Shown here piece by piece: positions 1-7,914 of a stretch of 14,813 bases of DNA. The stretch is from Holosporales bacterium. GTDB lineage: Bacteria > Pseudomonadota > Alphaproteobacteria > RUG11792. How positions within the stretch are numbered: the stretch's first letter is position 1; each line of letters starts with the position of its first letter. A model generated the notes under the pieces. The model searched no databases. It was not told the DNA's origin and worked only from the letters and a program-made list of their open reading frames with translations. Where the stretch lies: contig JAITTR010000098.1 of assembly GCA_031286725.1 (NCBI GenBank), positions 1 through 14,813 of the forward strand, given 5' to 3'. Made by a program: the position numbers and the translations under genes.

Positions 1-1511
1 TGTATTGTTTGAAACGCTCTTTCAATAGATCGGAAATCGTCGCCGTATAACATAGAATCAACGCAGGTTATGACGACTAAATTAATATTATTAAAATTGT
101 GTCCTTTTGACACTATCTGCGTTCCTATTATTAAATCTACCTCTCGGTTTTTTATTAGATTAAGAGCTTTTGAAATTTTGTTTGGGGTGTTAATAAGATC
201 GCTAGATAAAGCTAGAATTTTAGCGTTTGGAAAAAGAGCGGAGCATTCTATAGAAACTTTTTCAACTCCCGCCCCAATTCCTATTAACGAACATTCCCCG
301 CAATTGTCACACTTTGTTTTAATTCCAGTTTTATGCCCGCAGTAATGACAAACAAACTCATTGGTTTCATAATGATAACAAAGCCAAGAAGAGCATCCGG
401 GACAGGTTATTCTCCATCCGCAAGATTTGCACAAGATTTTAGGAGTATGGCCTCTTCTATTAATGAAAATAAGAGCTTGTTTCTTAAATGATAAACATTT
501 CCTTATTTCGTCAATCGAGTACTCGCTCAATGTTCCGTTTAGCTGACGGTTTCTTATATCGTCTATATAGACTGTTGGAAGACTTGAATTTTTAAAGTAT
601 CTCGATTTAAGTTTTATATATTCGTATTTCCCATTTATAGCGTTGTTGTAAGATTCAACAGCAGGAGTCGCGGAGGATAGAATAACTGGAATATTCAAAC
701 ATGAACCTAAATATATTCCCATGTCTCGAGCGTTGTATATCGTAGATTCAGCCTGTTTATACGAGTGATCATGTTCTTCGTCAATTATAATACAGCCTAA
801 ATTTTTAAACGGTACAAATAAAGAAGATCTAGCTCCCACAATGCAAATTTGCTCTCCCTCTATCGCTTTTTTCCATATGGATAATTTTTTCGTAGGAGGA
901 ATCGAATTGTGCCAAATATAACAATTTACTCCAAGCCTTGAGGAAACTTTTGAGGATAGTTCGTTAGATAACGCAATTTCAGGAACCATAATTAAGATTT
1001 GTTTTCCTGATTGGATAATTGGTTTTGCAAATTCTAAAAACGCTTCTGTCTTTCCGGAGCCGGTTATTCCATGAAGCAAGATAGTTTTGAAAGATTCTTG
1101 AAACTTAAGCATTTTGGATACGGCTTCTTTCTGCTCATCGTTTAGTTTCATATGTTCTTCTTTTATTTTTGCGGTTTTTATATTTCTTTCTGGAAGAAGT
1201 ATTTTATTTACTGAAAACGGAACTAAAAATTTCAGTATATTGCCAAAATTCGTCAGGTTATAACTAGCGACAAACTTTGCAAAACTTATATATTCTTGGG
1301 GTAATACATAAGGGAGAATTGACAAAACGCTTTTTAGTTCCCCCGTAAAACTCGAGGGTTCGGAATTAATTATAACTCCGATTTCTTCTTTGTTTCTGAA
1401 GTTAACAACAACTAGTTGACCTATGTCTATTCTTTCAAAATAAGAATAACTATATAACTCGCTAATATCTCTTCGTATTCCGACATTATAATTTAGTATC
1501 TTTTGTTCCAA
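1..1511 (-). CDS. priA: Primosomal replication-restart helicase PriA (3' end cut by the window edge)
   Basis: PriA is the superfamily 2 DNA helicase that binds stalled forks and reloads the replisome. I translated this frame through to position 1 with no stop, giving 503 codons. Walker A GITGSGKT is at residues 148-155, followed by MVPEIALS, Walker B DEEHDHSYKQ from 244, SSATPA at 279-284 and INRRGHTP from 350. The PriA zinc-binding insertion follows, with cysteines at 361, 364, 370, 373, 388, 391, 401 and 404 (plus Cys378 and Cys407). The GTQIVSKGHNF helicase motif is near 463. The region before Walker A is about 75 residues shorter than in E. coli PriA, so the 3'-end-binding domain is reduced. 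No ATG is available near the N-terminus. The best start is TTG at 1511, with AGGGG 10 nt upstream, inside the end of tamB (19-nt overlap). The helicase C-terminal domain lies off the window. Identity is near certain; the exact start is less so. Confidence 0.95.
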   Translation of the reverse strand, partial: MEQKILNYNVGIRRDISELYSYSYFERIDIGQLVVVNFRNKEEIGVIINSEPSSFTGELKSVLSILPYVLPQEYISFAKFVASYNLTNFGNILKFLVPFSVNKILLPERNIKTAKIKEEHMKLNDEQKEAVSKMLKFQESFKTILLHGITGSGKTEAFLEFAKPIIQSGKQILIMVPEIALSNELSSKVSSRLGVNCYIWHNSIPPTKKLSIWKKAIEGEQICIVGARSSLFVPFKNLGCIIIDEEHDHSYKQAESTIYNARDMGIYLGSCLNIPVILSSATPAVESYNNAINGKYEYIKLKSRYFKNSSLPTVYIDDIRNRQLNGTLSEYSIDEIRKCLSFKKQALIFINRRGHTPKILCKSCGWRITCPGCSSWLCYHYETNEFVCHYCGHKTGIKTKCDNCGECSLIGIGAGVEKVSIECSALFPNAKILALSSDLINTPNKISKALNLIKNREVDLIIGTQIVSKGHNFNNINLVVITCVDSMLYGDDFRSIERAFQTI

Positions 1512-4006
1512 AATATCCCAACCCCTGGAGCATTTTTGCCATAAACGTCTATGGAAACTTTAGAGTTTTTTGTTATTTTAGCATCAAGAGAAGCCTTTGT
1601 AGAATCTTTAGCGTTTCCTTGATCGATAGAAATTTTCATTTTTCCGATTTTTTTACCTATGCTCAATGCGTCGTATTCTCCATTTTCTCCGTCGTTTCTT
1701 CTTTTTAATTCCATGGAATCAATTCCTAAAACTGATTTTACTTTTGACATAATATCCAAGGCTTCGTTTCCAGAAAGGGTAGACATAACTGAGAATAACG
1801 TAAATCCTTCTCCAGTGGTTATTTCGCTAGAGCTGTGGTCGAAAAGTAAATACGATAATATATCCCTCTTGCTTAAATATGGTTTTGAAGAAAACTTTAC
1901 GTCGGAACCATTTTCATTTTGGATAAATCTCGCGCTAACTTTCAAGTTATACAAGGATTTTGTTGCCGAGACGTCGACCATAAATATTCCTGGATTATTA
2001 GCGTTAGACCAAATAGTTCCTGAGCTTAACTTAAATTCGTTTCCTGATACTTTGATTTTTCCTTCAGTTAAAGTTATTTTAGCGTCGTATATTAAGTTAT
2101 TTATATCTCCGCTTAATTTAGCTCCCCCTATCCATTTACTATTGATTCCAAAGCCAGTTATTTTTAAGCAAGGGTTAAACACAAAATCTATATCGACTGG
2201 AATAAAAAAGGGAATATCTTTTTGTTTTTCTCTTTTAGGCTCTTCTTTTTTCTCTAATAATTCAAACGCCATAGACGATTTCGTTATAGTATTAGACACG
2301 TCAAATTTCGCGTTGTTTGAATACAAATTTCCGGATATCTTTACCCCTTTTTTCGAGTTGCCTTTTATAGAAATTTCTCCCAAAACCCGACCGTCAAATT
2401 CCGCAATGTCGACTACGCATAAATTATCAAAATTAGTTTTAATATCTATGATAAAATCTTTATCGTTAAAATACGCTTCTCCGCTCCCCGAAACATTGCC
2501 TGGAGTCGGAGAATCGTCTATTGCATGGATTTTTTTAATCATTAATTTATTATTTTTTATTTCCGCATCTAATATTCCATTTTTTAAATAAGTTCCGCTA
2601 TATTTATTAATATATACTCCGTTTTTCAAACTTAAATTTCCGGATACGACCGGATTATTCAAACTTCCATTAATATTAAAAGAATAATTAACAATCCCCC
2701 TAGCGGTTTTCCCCAAGATATAGTCGGAAATATTAAAAATTCCATTTGCAAAGACTTTTATTTTGTTGTCTTTCGTGATAATCCACTCATTCGCAAAAAT
2801 CTGGGCGGCTATTTTATTTATTTTGTCTAAAGCTTTATAAGAAACATTTATATCGACTTTTTCTTTGGAATATGCTCCTTTTATAAATATATCAGGGATT
2901 TTTATATCTGAAAACTTAGAATTTTTAATCGATATGTCAAAATTCTCCGCATTATTATAGAAATCTGCTGAACCTTCTAATATCCCAGAGATTTTTAAAT
3001 TATCATTTGCAAATTGTGAAATATCGATATTTTCAAGGCTCATATGGCCTGGAGAAAAAGATTTTGGAGAAAGGCGCATGTCTGTTATGCGTATTTTCCC
3101 TTTCTTCAAGAGGATATCAAGCGATTCGATTTGTAGGTTTTCTTTTATATAAAACGGCATTATGACTATTCCGTTTGCAAAAATAATTCTATTCGCAAAC
3201 AAGCATTTGTTTTTCATATTAAAAGAAACGTTTCCGGAAATTCCAAAATCCTTTGAGTAAAATTCCGAATCTATAGAATCCTCCGTCGCTTTTAGCGAAA
3301 TAACGACTCCCGATTTTAATTCTGGAATACTAACAATCCCATTTAATTCATCGGCAGAAAGTACGCCGTTAAATTTTATTTCTCTATTATTCGGCAATAA
3401 TAGCTGAATATTAAGACGATTATTATTTATTTCATACATAGCAACAGCATGTAAATCGTCGACTAATACATTAGAGGACAGAATGTTGTCGTCAAATTTA
3501 TATGAAGCGTTTACTTTTTTTTCGTTTAATATTAAGTCAATAGACCTCAACTTTGTTTTTTTATCAAAAATATATTTTAAATTTTTTATTGCGGTATCGT
3601 TTATTTTTATCTCTTTTACATTTATATTCCTTAAAAACTTTTGTCCAATGAATGGAAGAATATTTTTAATATCCGAAATGGAAAAGTTAGGCGAAGCGGC
3701 GTTTTTTATAAAAATCTTATCCGCTAACAAAAACTTTATTCCCGTTAAGTTCTTTTTCAGTTTTATTGAAAGATTTTCGGTTGTTATTGTTTGATTTTGA
3801 GACGATATTGAAAGATATTTTATTCCAAAATCAAAAGGGAAAATCCCATAAAGCTTGTTTAGTTTTATCTTATACTCGTTGCCTATTATAGAGTTTAATA
3901 ATAAACTCTGAATATATGAAGTCTGTAATAAAAGAAACAATAAAGAAATAGGAGTAAAAATATAAAGAACAATTCTAATGAATTTCCTAACAACATACCT
4001 TACCAT
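1493..4006 (-). CDS. tamB: TamB-family inner-membrane-anchored envelope protein (AsmA-like, DUF490 C-terminus)
   Basis: TamB proteins are anchored in the inner membrane and span the periplasm as a long beta-rich groove. They act with the Omp85 protein TamA in outer-membrane protein assembly and are implicated in phospholipid transport to the outer membrane. The sequence shows one N-terminal membrane segment at about residues 8-28, then some 570 residues of repetitive beta-strand-rich sequence with many Asn, Lys, Ile and Gly. The conserved C-terminal domain spans about 604-837. It has the family landmarks: an LSYLLFD motif near 717, a VLGIDSMEL segment near 759, an alternating SIGKKIGKMKISID strand pattern, and a terminal GIFWNKRY. 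At 837 residues it is shorter than E. coli TamB (about 1260), as many alphaproteobacterial versions are. The ATG overlaps the end of pepF by 20 nt, which suggests translational coupling. tamA is not in the window. Family assignment is firm on the C-terminus; the middle is too diverged to align by eye. Confidence 0.88.
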   Translation of the reverse strand: MVRYVVRKFIRIVLYIFTPISLLFLLLQTSYIQSLLLNSIIGNEYKIKLNKLYGIFPFDFGIKYLSISSQNQTITTENLSIKLKKNLTGIKFLLADKIFIKNAASPNFSISDIKNILPFIGQKFLRNINVKEIKINDTAIKNLKYIFDKKTKLRSIDLILNEKKVNASYKFDDNILSSNVLVDDLHAVAMYEINNNRLNIQLLLPNNREIKFNGVLSADELNGIVSIPELKSGVVISLKATEDSIDSEFYSKDFGISGNVSFNMKNKCLFANRIIFANGIVIMPFYIKENLQIESLDILLKKGKIRITDMRLSPKSFSPGHMSLENIDISQFANDNLKISGILEGSADFYNNAENFDISIKNSKFSDIKIPDIFIKGAYSKEKVDINVSYKALDKINKIAAQIFANEWIITKDNKIKVFANGIFNISDYILGKTARGIVNYSFNINGSLNNPVVSGNLSLKNGVYINKYSGTYLKNGILDAEIKNNKLMIKKIHAIDDSPTPGNVSGSGEAYFNDKDFIIDIKTNFDNLCVVDIAEFDGRVLGEISIKGNSKKGVKISGNLYSNNAKFDVSNTITKSSMAFELLEKKEEPKREKQKDIPFFIPVDIDFVFNPCLKITGFGINSKWIGGAKLSGDINNLIYDAKITLTEGKIKVSGNEFKLSSGTIWSNANNPGIFMVDVSATKSLYNLKVSARFIQNENGSDVKFSSKPYLSKRDILSYLLFDHSSSEITTGEGFTLFSVMSTLSGNEALDIMSKVKSVLGIDSMELKRRNDGENGEYDALSIGKKIGKMKISIDQGNAKDSTKASLDAKITKNSKVSIDVYGKNAPGVGIFWNKRY
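1522..1526 (-). promoter_or_regulatory. Shine-Dalgarno site supporting the TTG start of priA
   Basis: AGGGG on the minus strand lies 10 nt before TTG at 1511-1509, inside the last codons of tamB. It is the only plausible ribosome binding site near the conserved N-terminal part of PriA, where no in-frame ATG exists. This is inferred from spacing and sequence alone. Confidence 0.45.
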
Positions 4007-5762
4007 TATATAATTTCTCTAAATATTCAATTTGTTCTTCTATAAATAATATTCCATTTTCCCAGAAATCTTTTTTCAATGGGTCTAGCCCAAAATTTTT
4101 AGCGGCTACGTCGTATCTATCTATCCCGCCTTTGGAAAGCATATTTATATATTTATCGACAAATTCATTCCCTGTTGCCTTATAATTCATATACAAAGCG
4201 TTGACAAAGATTTCTGCAAAGGCGTATGCGTAAACGTAAAATGGAGAATGAAAAAAGTGCGTAATGTACGTCCAATAAATCCCCACGCAATCGTCAATAT
4301 CGACAAAATCTCCCAAACACTCGCGTTGAGTTTCTAAAAATATGTTTGACAAATCTTCAGTAGAAAGATCTTTTGCAATCCTCATATTATGCATTTTTCT
4401 CTCAAATTTAAAGAAGGCAATTTGTCTTATTACTGAATTTATTGCTCCGTCGATTTTCCAACATAAAAGATCTATTTTTTCTTCGGAAGTTCTTGCGGTT
4501 GCGAATATTTTCTCAAATAATAGCTTTTCTGAAAATAAAGATGCAACTTCCGCTAGAGTTATGGGAGTTTGAGATAAAAGAGAGCCGTTTTTAGCGGTTA
4601 AAGTTTGGTGAATCCCGTGGCCAAGTTCGTGAGCCAAAATAGAAACGTTTTCCATAGTATCAAAATAATTCAGCAAGATATACGGATGAACATCAACAGA
4701 ACAGCTATGAGAAAAAGCTCCGGAAACTTTTCCAACTTTGGGATAAACGTCTATCCATCTTTTATTTATAAAATCGGAAGCTATGTTTTTAAATACCTCT
4801 GAAAAGCTTCCAAACGTTTCTAAGACTAATCTTTTACCTGTATCGTAATCAAAGTTTCGTTTTAATATATCGGAAAGTTTTACAGGAACATTTCTATCCC
4901 AATATTTTAGTTTTTCTTTTTTTAAAATTTTCGCTTTCAATTTATAGTATCTATGCGAAGTTCTTTCATATCCTTTTGCAACGGAGTCAGTCAAATAATC
5001 GACTGTTTTTTGCTCTATATTATTATAAAGATGTCGGAAAGACTCTGGTTTTTCATAATTTCTAACTCTGTTTTCTATAGACTGGTCAAGAATTACATTG
5101 TTATATATATGTTTTATATAAAAACTTTCTTCGTATAATTTTTGGCTGAGGGCTTTCGACGCTTCCGCTCTTTCTTCGTCTTTCTCCGAATGATTGGCAA
5201 TTTCTAGGATCTCTGAAAGCGATTTTTCTTCTTTATGAAATTCAAATTTCATAAGAGCCAATATTTCGTCATACATTCTTATCCAAGATTGGTTTGACGT
5301 AATTAACTTTTGAGCGAACGCTTCCTCAAAATCATCAGAAAGTCTATGTTCTTTGTATCTAAGAAAATTTAATATCCAGGATCCGTATTTTTCCAAATAT
5401 TTATCTTGCTCGCAAGAAACTTTAACTTCTTCTATGTTTAACTTAGATACTGCGTTATGAAAAAATTCGAGCTGAGAATTTAAATAATACGCCAACTCCA
5501 TTTTTTCTTGCTGAAAAGAAAGAGCCTCTGAATCATTAAGTCGAGTTTGAACGTATAAGCATGAATAAGCGCAAATTTTGTCTAATAAACAAACTATTTC
5601 TTCATATAAAAGAATAGCAGTCTTTAAATTATTTAAAGAAATATTTCCCTTAAACTGTGTCCTAAAGCTATCGACTAAATTTTGAACATTAAGACAATCC
5701 GCAGCTAATTTTTCATCCTTAGGAGATTTGTATATATCTTCTAAATTCCATGTATTCTGCAT
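3987..5762 (-). CDS. pepF: M3-family zinc oligoendopeptidase (PepF type)
   Basis: This is a cytoplasmic metallopeptidase that hydrolyses short peptides, probably in peptide turnover. The zinc site is HELGHGIH, with His378, Glu379 and His382, and the third ligand is Glu405 in TLAEVASLFSE, 27 residues after the first His, as expected for family M3. The Tyr- and His-rich segment around 502-517 (HFFHSPFYVYAYAFAE) matches the substrate-binding region of this family. The N-terminal part is helical and typical of the PepF/M3 lobe. There is no signal peptide. The length of 591 residues is normal for the roughly 600-residue clade. The ATG follows the rpmA stop by 1 nt (TAATATG) and has no Shine-Dalgarno sequence, so it is probably translated by re-initiation after rpmA. 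The 3' end overlaps tamB. The physiological substrate cannot be read from sequence. Confidence 0.95.
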   Translation of the reverse strand: MQNTWNLEDIYKSPKDEKLAADCLNVQNLVDSFRTQFKGNISLNNLKTAILLYEEIVCLLDKICAYSCLYVQTRLNDSEALSFQQEKMELAYYLNSQLEFFHNAVSKLNIEEVKVSCEQDKYLEKYGSWILNFLRYKEHRLSDDFEEAFAQKLITSNQSWIRMYDEILALMKFEFHKEEKSLSEILEIANHSEKDEERAEASKALSQKLYEESFYIKHIYNNVILDQSIENRVRNYEKPESFRHLYNNIEQKTVDYLTDSVAKGYERTSHRYYKLKAKILKKEKLKYWDRNVPVKLSDILKRNFDYDTGKRLVLETFGSFSEVFKNIASDFINKRWIDVYPKVGKVSGAFSHSCSVDVHPYILLNYFDTMENVSILAHELGHGIHQTLTAKNGSLLSQTPITLAEVASLFSEKLLFEKIFATARTSEEKIDLLCWKIDGAINSVIRQIAFFKFERKMHNMRIAKDLSTEDLSNIFLETQRECLGDFVDIDDCVGIYWTYITHFFHSPFYVYAYAFAEIFVNALYMNYKATGNEFVDKYINMLSKGGIDRYDVAAKNFGLDPLKKDFWENGILFIEEQIEYLEKLYNGKVCC

Positions 5763-5763
5763 A

Positions 5764-6021
5764 TTACGCTATTGGTTCGACGCCAACGAATGTTCTATTG
5801 TCCTTTCCCGTTTTAAAAAACACGGTTCCATCAACTAGCGAATAAATCGTATGATCCTTGCCTAATCCGACGTTATTATAAGGCTTATATTTAGTTCCCC
5901 TCTGTCGAACAATTATCGTTCCGGCAAGAATGTATTGCCCACCAAATCTTTTCACCCCGAGTCGTCTGCCTGCGGAATCTCTACCGTTTCTCGAACTGCC
6001 TCCAGCTTTTTTTGTCGCCAT
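5764..6021 (-). CDS. rpmA: 50S ribosomal protein L27
   Basis: L27 sits near the peptidyl-transferase centre of the large ribosomal subunit, where its N-terminal tail contacts tRNA ends. The protein begins MATKKAGGSSRNGRDSAGRR, the strongly conserved L27 signature, and continues with GVKRFGGQYILAGTIIVRQRGTK. The full length of 85 residues is normal. There is no N-terminal extension before MATKKAGG of the kind that needs Prp cleavage in Firmicutes. The start is fixed by a strong AAAGGAG site 6 nt before the ATG. The gene lies 1 nt after rplU and 1 nt before pepF in the same unit. Confidence 0.99.
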   Translation of the reverse strand: MATKKAGGSSRNGRDSAGRRLGVKRFGGQYILAGTIIVRQRGTKYKPYNNVGLGKDHTIYSLVDGTVFFKTGKDNRTFVGVEPIA

Positions 6022-6022
6022 T

Positions 6023-6361
6023 TTATTCTCCTTTTATTTTTGAGCCTACCAAAGAAATATCCAAAACCTTCAACACCGTCATCCACTGCCGATGTCCGTT
6101 TTTTCTTCTATGATTGTGGCGACGTATTTTTTTGAATACTATCACTTTTTTATTTCTTATGTGTTTCAAAATTTCAACGTTTACGGACGCTCCTTCGATT
6201 GTGGGAGCTCCAACAGTAACCTCCCCTTTGTCGGAAGAAGTCAACAAAACGTCGCTAAGCGATATCTTATTATTTGGCTCAAAATCAAGCTTCTCAACTT
6301 TAAAAACGTCTCCAGGCTTCACGCAATACTGCTTCCCACCGGTTTTTAGAACAGCAAACAT
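6023..6361 (-). CDS. rplU: 50S ribosomal protein L21
   Basis: L21 binds 23S rRNA in the large ribosomal subunit. The N-terminus MFAVLKTGGKQYCV and the basic segment FKKIRRHNHRRKNGHRQW are characteristic of the family, and the 112-residue length fits. An in-frame TTG at 6391 would add ten residues. I chose ATG 6361 because it matches the conserved L21 N-terminus, and because the promoter upstream predicts transcription starting at about 6393, leaving almost no leader for the TTG. ATG 6361 then has a leader of about 30 nt without an evident Shine-Dalgarno site. The gene heads the rplU-rpmA-pepF-tamB-priA unit. Confidence 0.98.
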   Translation of the reverse strand: MFAVLKTGGKQYCVKPGDVFKVEKLDFEPNNKISLSDVLLTSSDKGEVTVGAPTIEGASVNVEILKHIRNKKVIVFKKIRRHNHRRKNGHRQWMTVLKVLDISLVGSKIKGE

Positions 6362-6399
6362 CTTATATACTTTATATTTACGAACAAACAATCCACCTA

Positions 6400-6428
6400 A
6401 TTATAACATGGAAGAACATAACTGTCAA
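6400..6428 (-). promoter_or_regulatory. Sigma70-type promoter of the rplU-rpmA-pepF-tamB-priA unit
   Basis: On the minus strand, TTGACA (6428-6423) and TATAAT (6405-6400) are both perfect consensus hexamers with a 17-nt spacer. The predicted transcript start near 6393 lies about 30 nt before the rplU ATG. No other comparable promoter appears before priA, and the four junctions downstream leave no room for one between genes. Confidence 0.85.
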
Positions 6429-6493
6429 GCGTTCGAATTACAGTGGAAAGGCTCATTTTCCAAAATTCTCTATCTCGTTCTAATCGTTTTTTA

Positions 6494-6499
6494 TATAAT
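6494..6499 (+). promoter_or_regulatory. Possible -10 element of the kdsA promoter
   Basis: TATAAT occurs 30 nt before the kdsA ATG, at a sensible distance for a short leader. The -35 region at the matching distance (about 6470-6476) is a poor match to TTGACA and no TG extension precedes the -10. The region is AT-rich, so chance is possible. It lies back to back with the strong rplU promoter. Confidence 0.4.
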
Positions 6500-6529
6500 A
6501 TAAAAGCCCGTTTGAAATTGGAGAAAACA

Positions 6530-7363
6530 ATGAAAACTATAACGATAAATAACGTCGATATTTCTAATGACTTACCATTTGTCTTTATAGGCGGTCCTTG
6601 CGTGATAGAGTCTGAAGATCACCCTCTTTTTATTTGTGAAAAAATTAAAAATATTTGCGATAAATTAAAAATTCAATATATATTTAAATCTTCGTTTGAC
6701 AAAGCTAATAGAACAAATTTTAAAGGAAAAAGGGGCGTCGGAATAGACAAAGGTTTAAAAATTCTCGAAAAAGTAAAGAATAAATTTAATGTCCCAATTT
6801 TAACAGACGTTCATCTTCCAGATCAATGCAAAGTTGTCGCAGAGGTTACGGATATATTACAGATACCAGCATTCTTATCAAGGCAAACAGACCTTTTAGA
6901 AGCCGCGGGGAAAACGGGGAAAATAATAAACGTAAAAAAAGCTCAATTCATGGCTCCAAATGACATGGAGAACGTCATATCGAAAATAACCTCGACTGGA
7001 AACGATAAGATACTTCTTTGCGATAGGGGAACTTGTTTTGGATACAATAATCTAGTCAGCGATTTTAGAGCTCTTCCCATAATGACAAAAACCGAATATC
7101 CGGTTGTTTTTGACGCGACGCATTCTATACAGCTTCCATCGGCCAACGGGACTTGTTCCGGCGGAGAAAGGGATTTTGCGGCAATACTAGCAAGAGCCGC
7201 AATCGCCGTCGGGGTCGCAGGAATTTTTATGGAAGTTCACGACGAACCGGAAAAAGCGCTATGCGACGGTCCAAATATGATAAGATTATCCGATCTTGAA
7301 CAGGTTTTGCTCGAACTCTTAGCGCTTGATAAAATATCAAAGCAATATAAAAGAAGAATTTAA
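6530..7363 (+). CDS. kdsA: 3-deoxy-D-manno-octulosonate 8-phosphate (KDO8P) synthase
   Basis: KdsA condenses phosphoenolpyruvate with arabinose 5-phosphate to give KDO 8-phosphate, the precursor of the KDO sugars of the lipopolysaccharide core. It is a cytoplasmic TIM-barrel enzyme. Visible motifs are GGPCVIES at 21-28, KSSFDKANRT at 53-62, LTDVH at 91-95, PAFLSRQTDLL near 113, VKKAQFMAP at 135-143, DATHS at 195-199, FMEVH at 233-237 and CDGPNM at 245-250. Cys24, His198, Glu235 and Asp246 correspond to the four metal ligands of metal-dependent KdsA; the metal-independent E. coli type has Asn at the Cys position. The 277-residue length is normal. ATG 6530 is chosen over the upstream in-frame ATG 6443 because GGAG lies 6 nt before it and it matches the family N-terminus. 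The gene stands alone, divergent from rplU. Confidence 0.98.
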   Translation: MKTITINNVDISNDLPFVFIGGPCVIESEDHPLFICEKIKNICDKLKIQYIFKSSFDKANRTNFKGKRGVGIDKGLKILEKVKNKFNVPILTDVHLPDQCKVVAEVTDILQIPAFLSRQTDLLEAAGKTGKIINVKKAQFMAPNDMENVISKITSTGNDKILLCDRGTCFGYNNLVSDFRALPIMTKTEYPVVFDATHSIQLPSANGTCSGGERDFAAILARAAIAVGVAGIFMEVHDEPEKALCDGPNMIRLSDLEQVLLELLALDKISKQYKRRI

Positions 7364-7420
7364 TACGTTTAATTTCTCCGAAATCAGTAGCCCTTAAAGC
7401 TTGCTTTTCCTATTTTTATT

Positions 7421-7447
7421 GTAAGACTCTTCATATTGAAGTCTTAC
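7421..7447. other. Hairpin downstream of kdsA
   Basis: GTAAGACT, a 2-nt bulge and TCA pair with TGAAGTCTTAC around a TAT loop, giving 11 base pairs. It begins 57 nt after the kdsA stop. The sequence after it on the plus strand is pyrimidine-rich (CTTCCTCGCTTCTTTG) but has no clean T run, and on the minus strand it is followed by A-rich sequence. It may end kdsA transcription weakly or protect its 3' end; a canonical intrinsic terminator it is not. Confidence 0.35.
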
Positions 7448-7568
7448 CTTCCTCGCTTCTTTGTTATATTACTTTCGTCCAGTCTCTTAAGCACGACGTT
7501 TATGCAATAACATATCTGAATAACAACTGACAAAACGTTTTTAAATATTTCGTTCTAAAAAGAATGTG

Positions 7569-7799
7569 TTATAACGTTCTAAAGTTTTTCCGATAACGAA
7601 AATATGGACGACGATGCGGAGGGGACATCTTAATTATCCTTAGCCAATCTTTACGTATATGCCGTATCTTCCAGTTTTTATTTTTGTCATTTTTACAATT
7701 GCAACCGAACTTTATACCGTTTATTACAAAATCGTCAGCAGCGTCATTTGAAAAAGCATTTGGACATAAAATCAAAGCGATTAATACTTTCCTCAACAT
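7569..7799 (-). CDS. Possible small secreted basic protein, function unknown
   Basis: The frame gives 76 residues from ATG 7799; an in-frame TTG at 7811 would add four. The first 17 residues look like a Sec signal peptide: a positive N-region (MLRK), a hydrophobic core (VLIALIL) and a plausible cleavage site after NAFS. There is no lipobox. The mature part of about 59 residues has 16 Lys or Arg against 5 Asp, a GCNCK motif with two cysteines, and an aromatic and Arg-rich end (RRPYFRYRKNF). I recognise no family. No Shine-Dalgarno site or clear promoter is visible, so the coding call rests on the signal-peptide pattern and on its position in an otherwise empty 656-bp gap. It is convergent with kdsA. 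It may be a chance frame. Confidence 0.4.
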   Translation of the reverse strand: MLRKVLIALILCPNAFSNDAADDFVINGIKFGCNCKNDKNKNWKIRHIRKDWLRIIKMSPPHRRPYFRYRKNFRTL

Positions 7800-7914
7800 A
7801 CGCCAAAACAAAATTCCGAGTTGTTCACGTTTATGTTATTCGTAATTTATTAATCTTTGGTTAATACGCTAAAGCGACTTGCAAAAACATCCAAAACAGC
7901 TTTTATGACATTCT

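Noticed and set aside
1659..2591. A 310-codon plus-strand open frame opposite tamB
   Set aside because: It is an antisense shadow: the minus strand here encodes the conserved TamB C-terminal half, and the plus-strand product is Ser-, Pro- and Phe-rich with no recognisable domain.
6443..6529. Upstream ATG extending kdsA by 29 codons
   Set aside because: The extension crosses the kdsA -10 candidate and has no counterpart in KdsA; ATG 6530 has a good ribosome site and the family N-terminus.
7421..7447. Canonical intrinsic terminator for kdsA
   Set aside because: The stem is good, but no T run follows it on either strand; kept only as a hairpin.
7551..7583. Direct repeat of CGTTCTAAA with 24-nt spacing
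   Set aside because: Only two 9-bp copies in AT-rich sequence, one overlapping the end of the possible small gene; not enough for a CRISPR, iteron or operator call.
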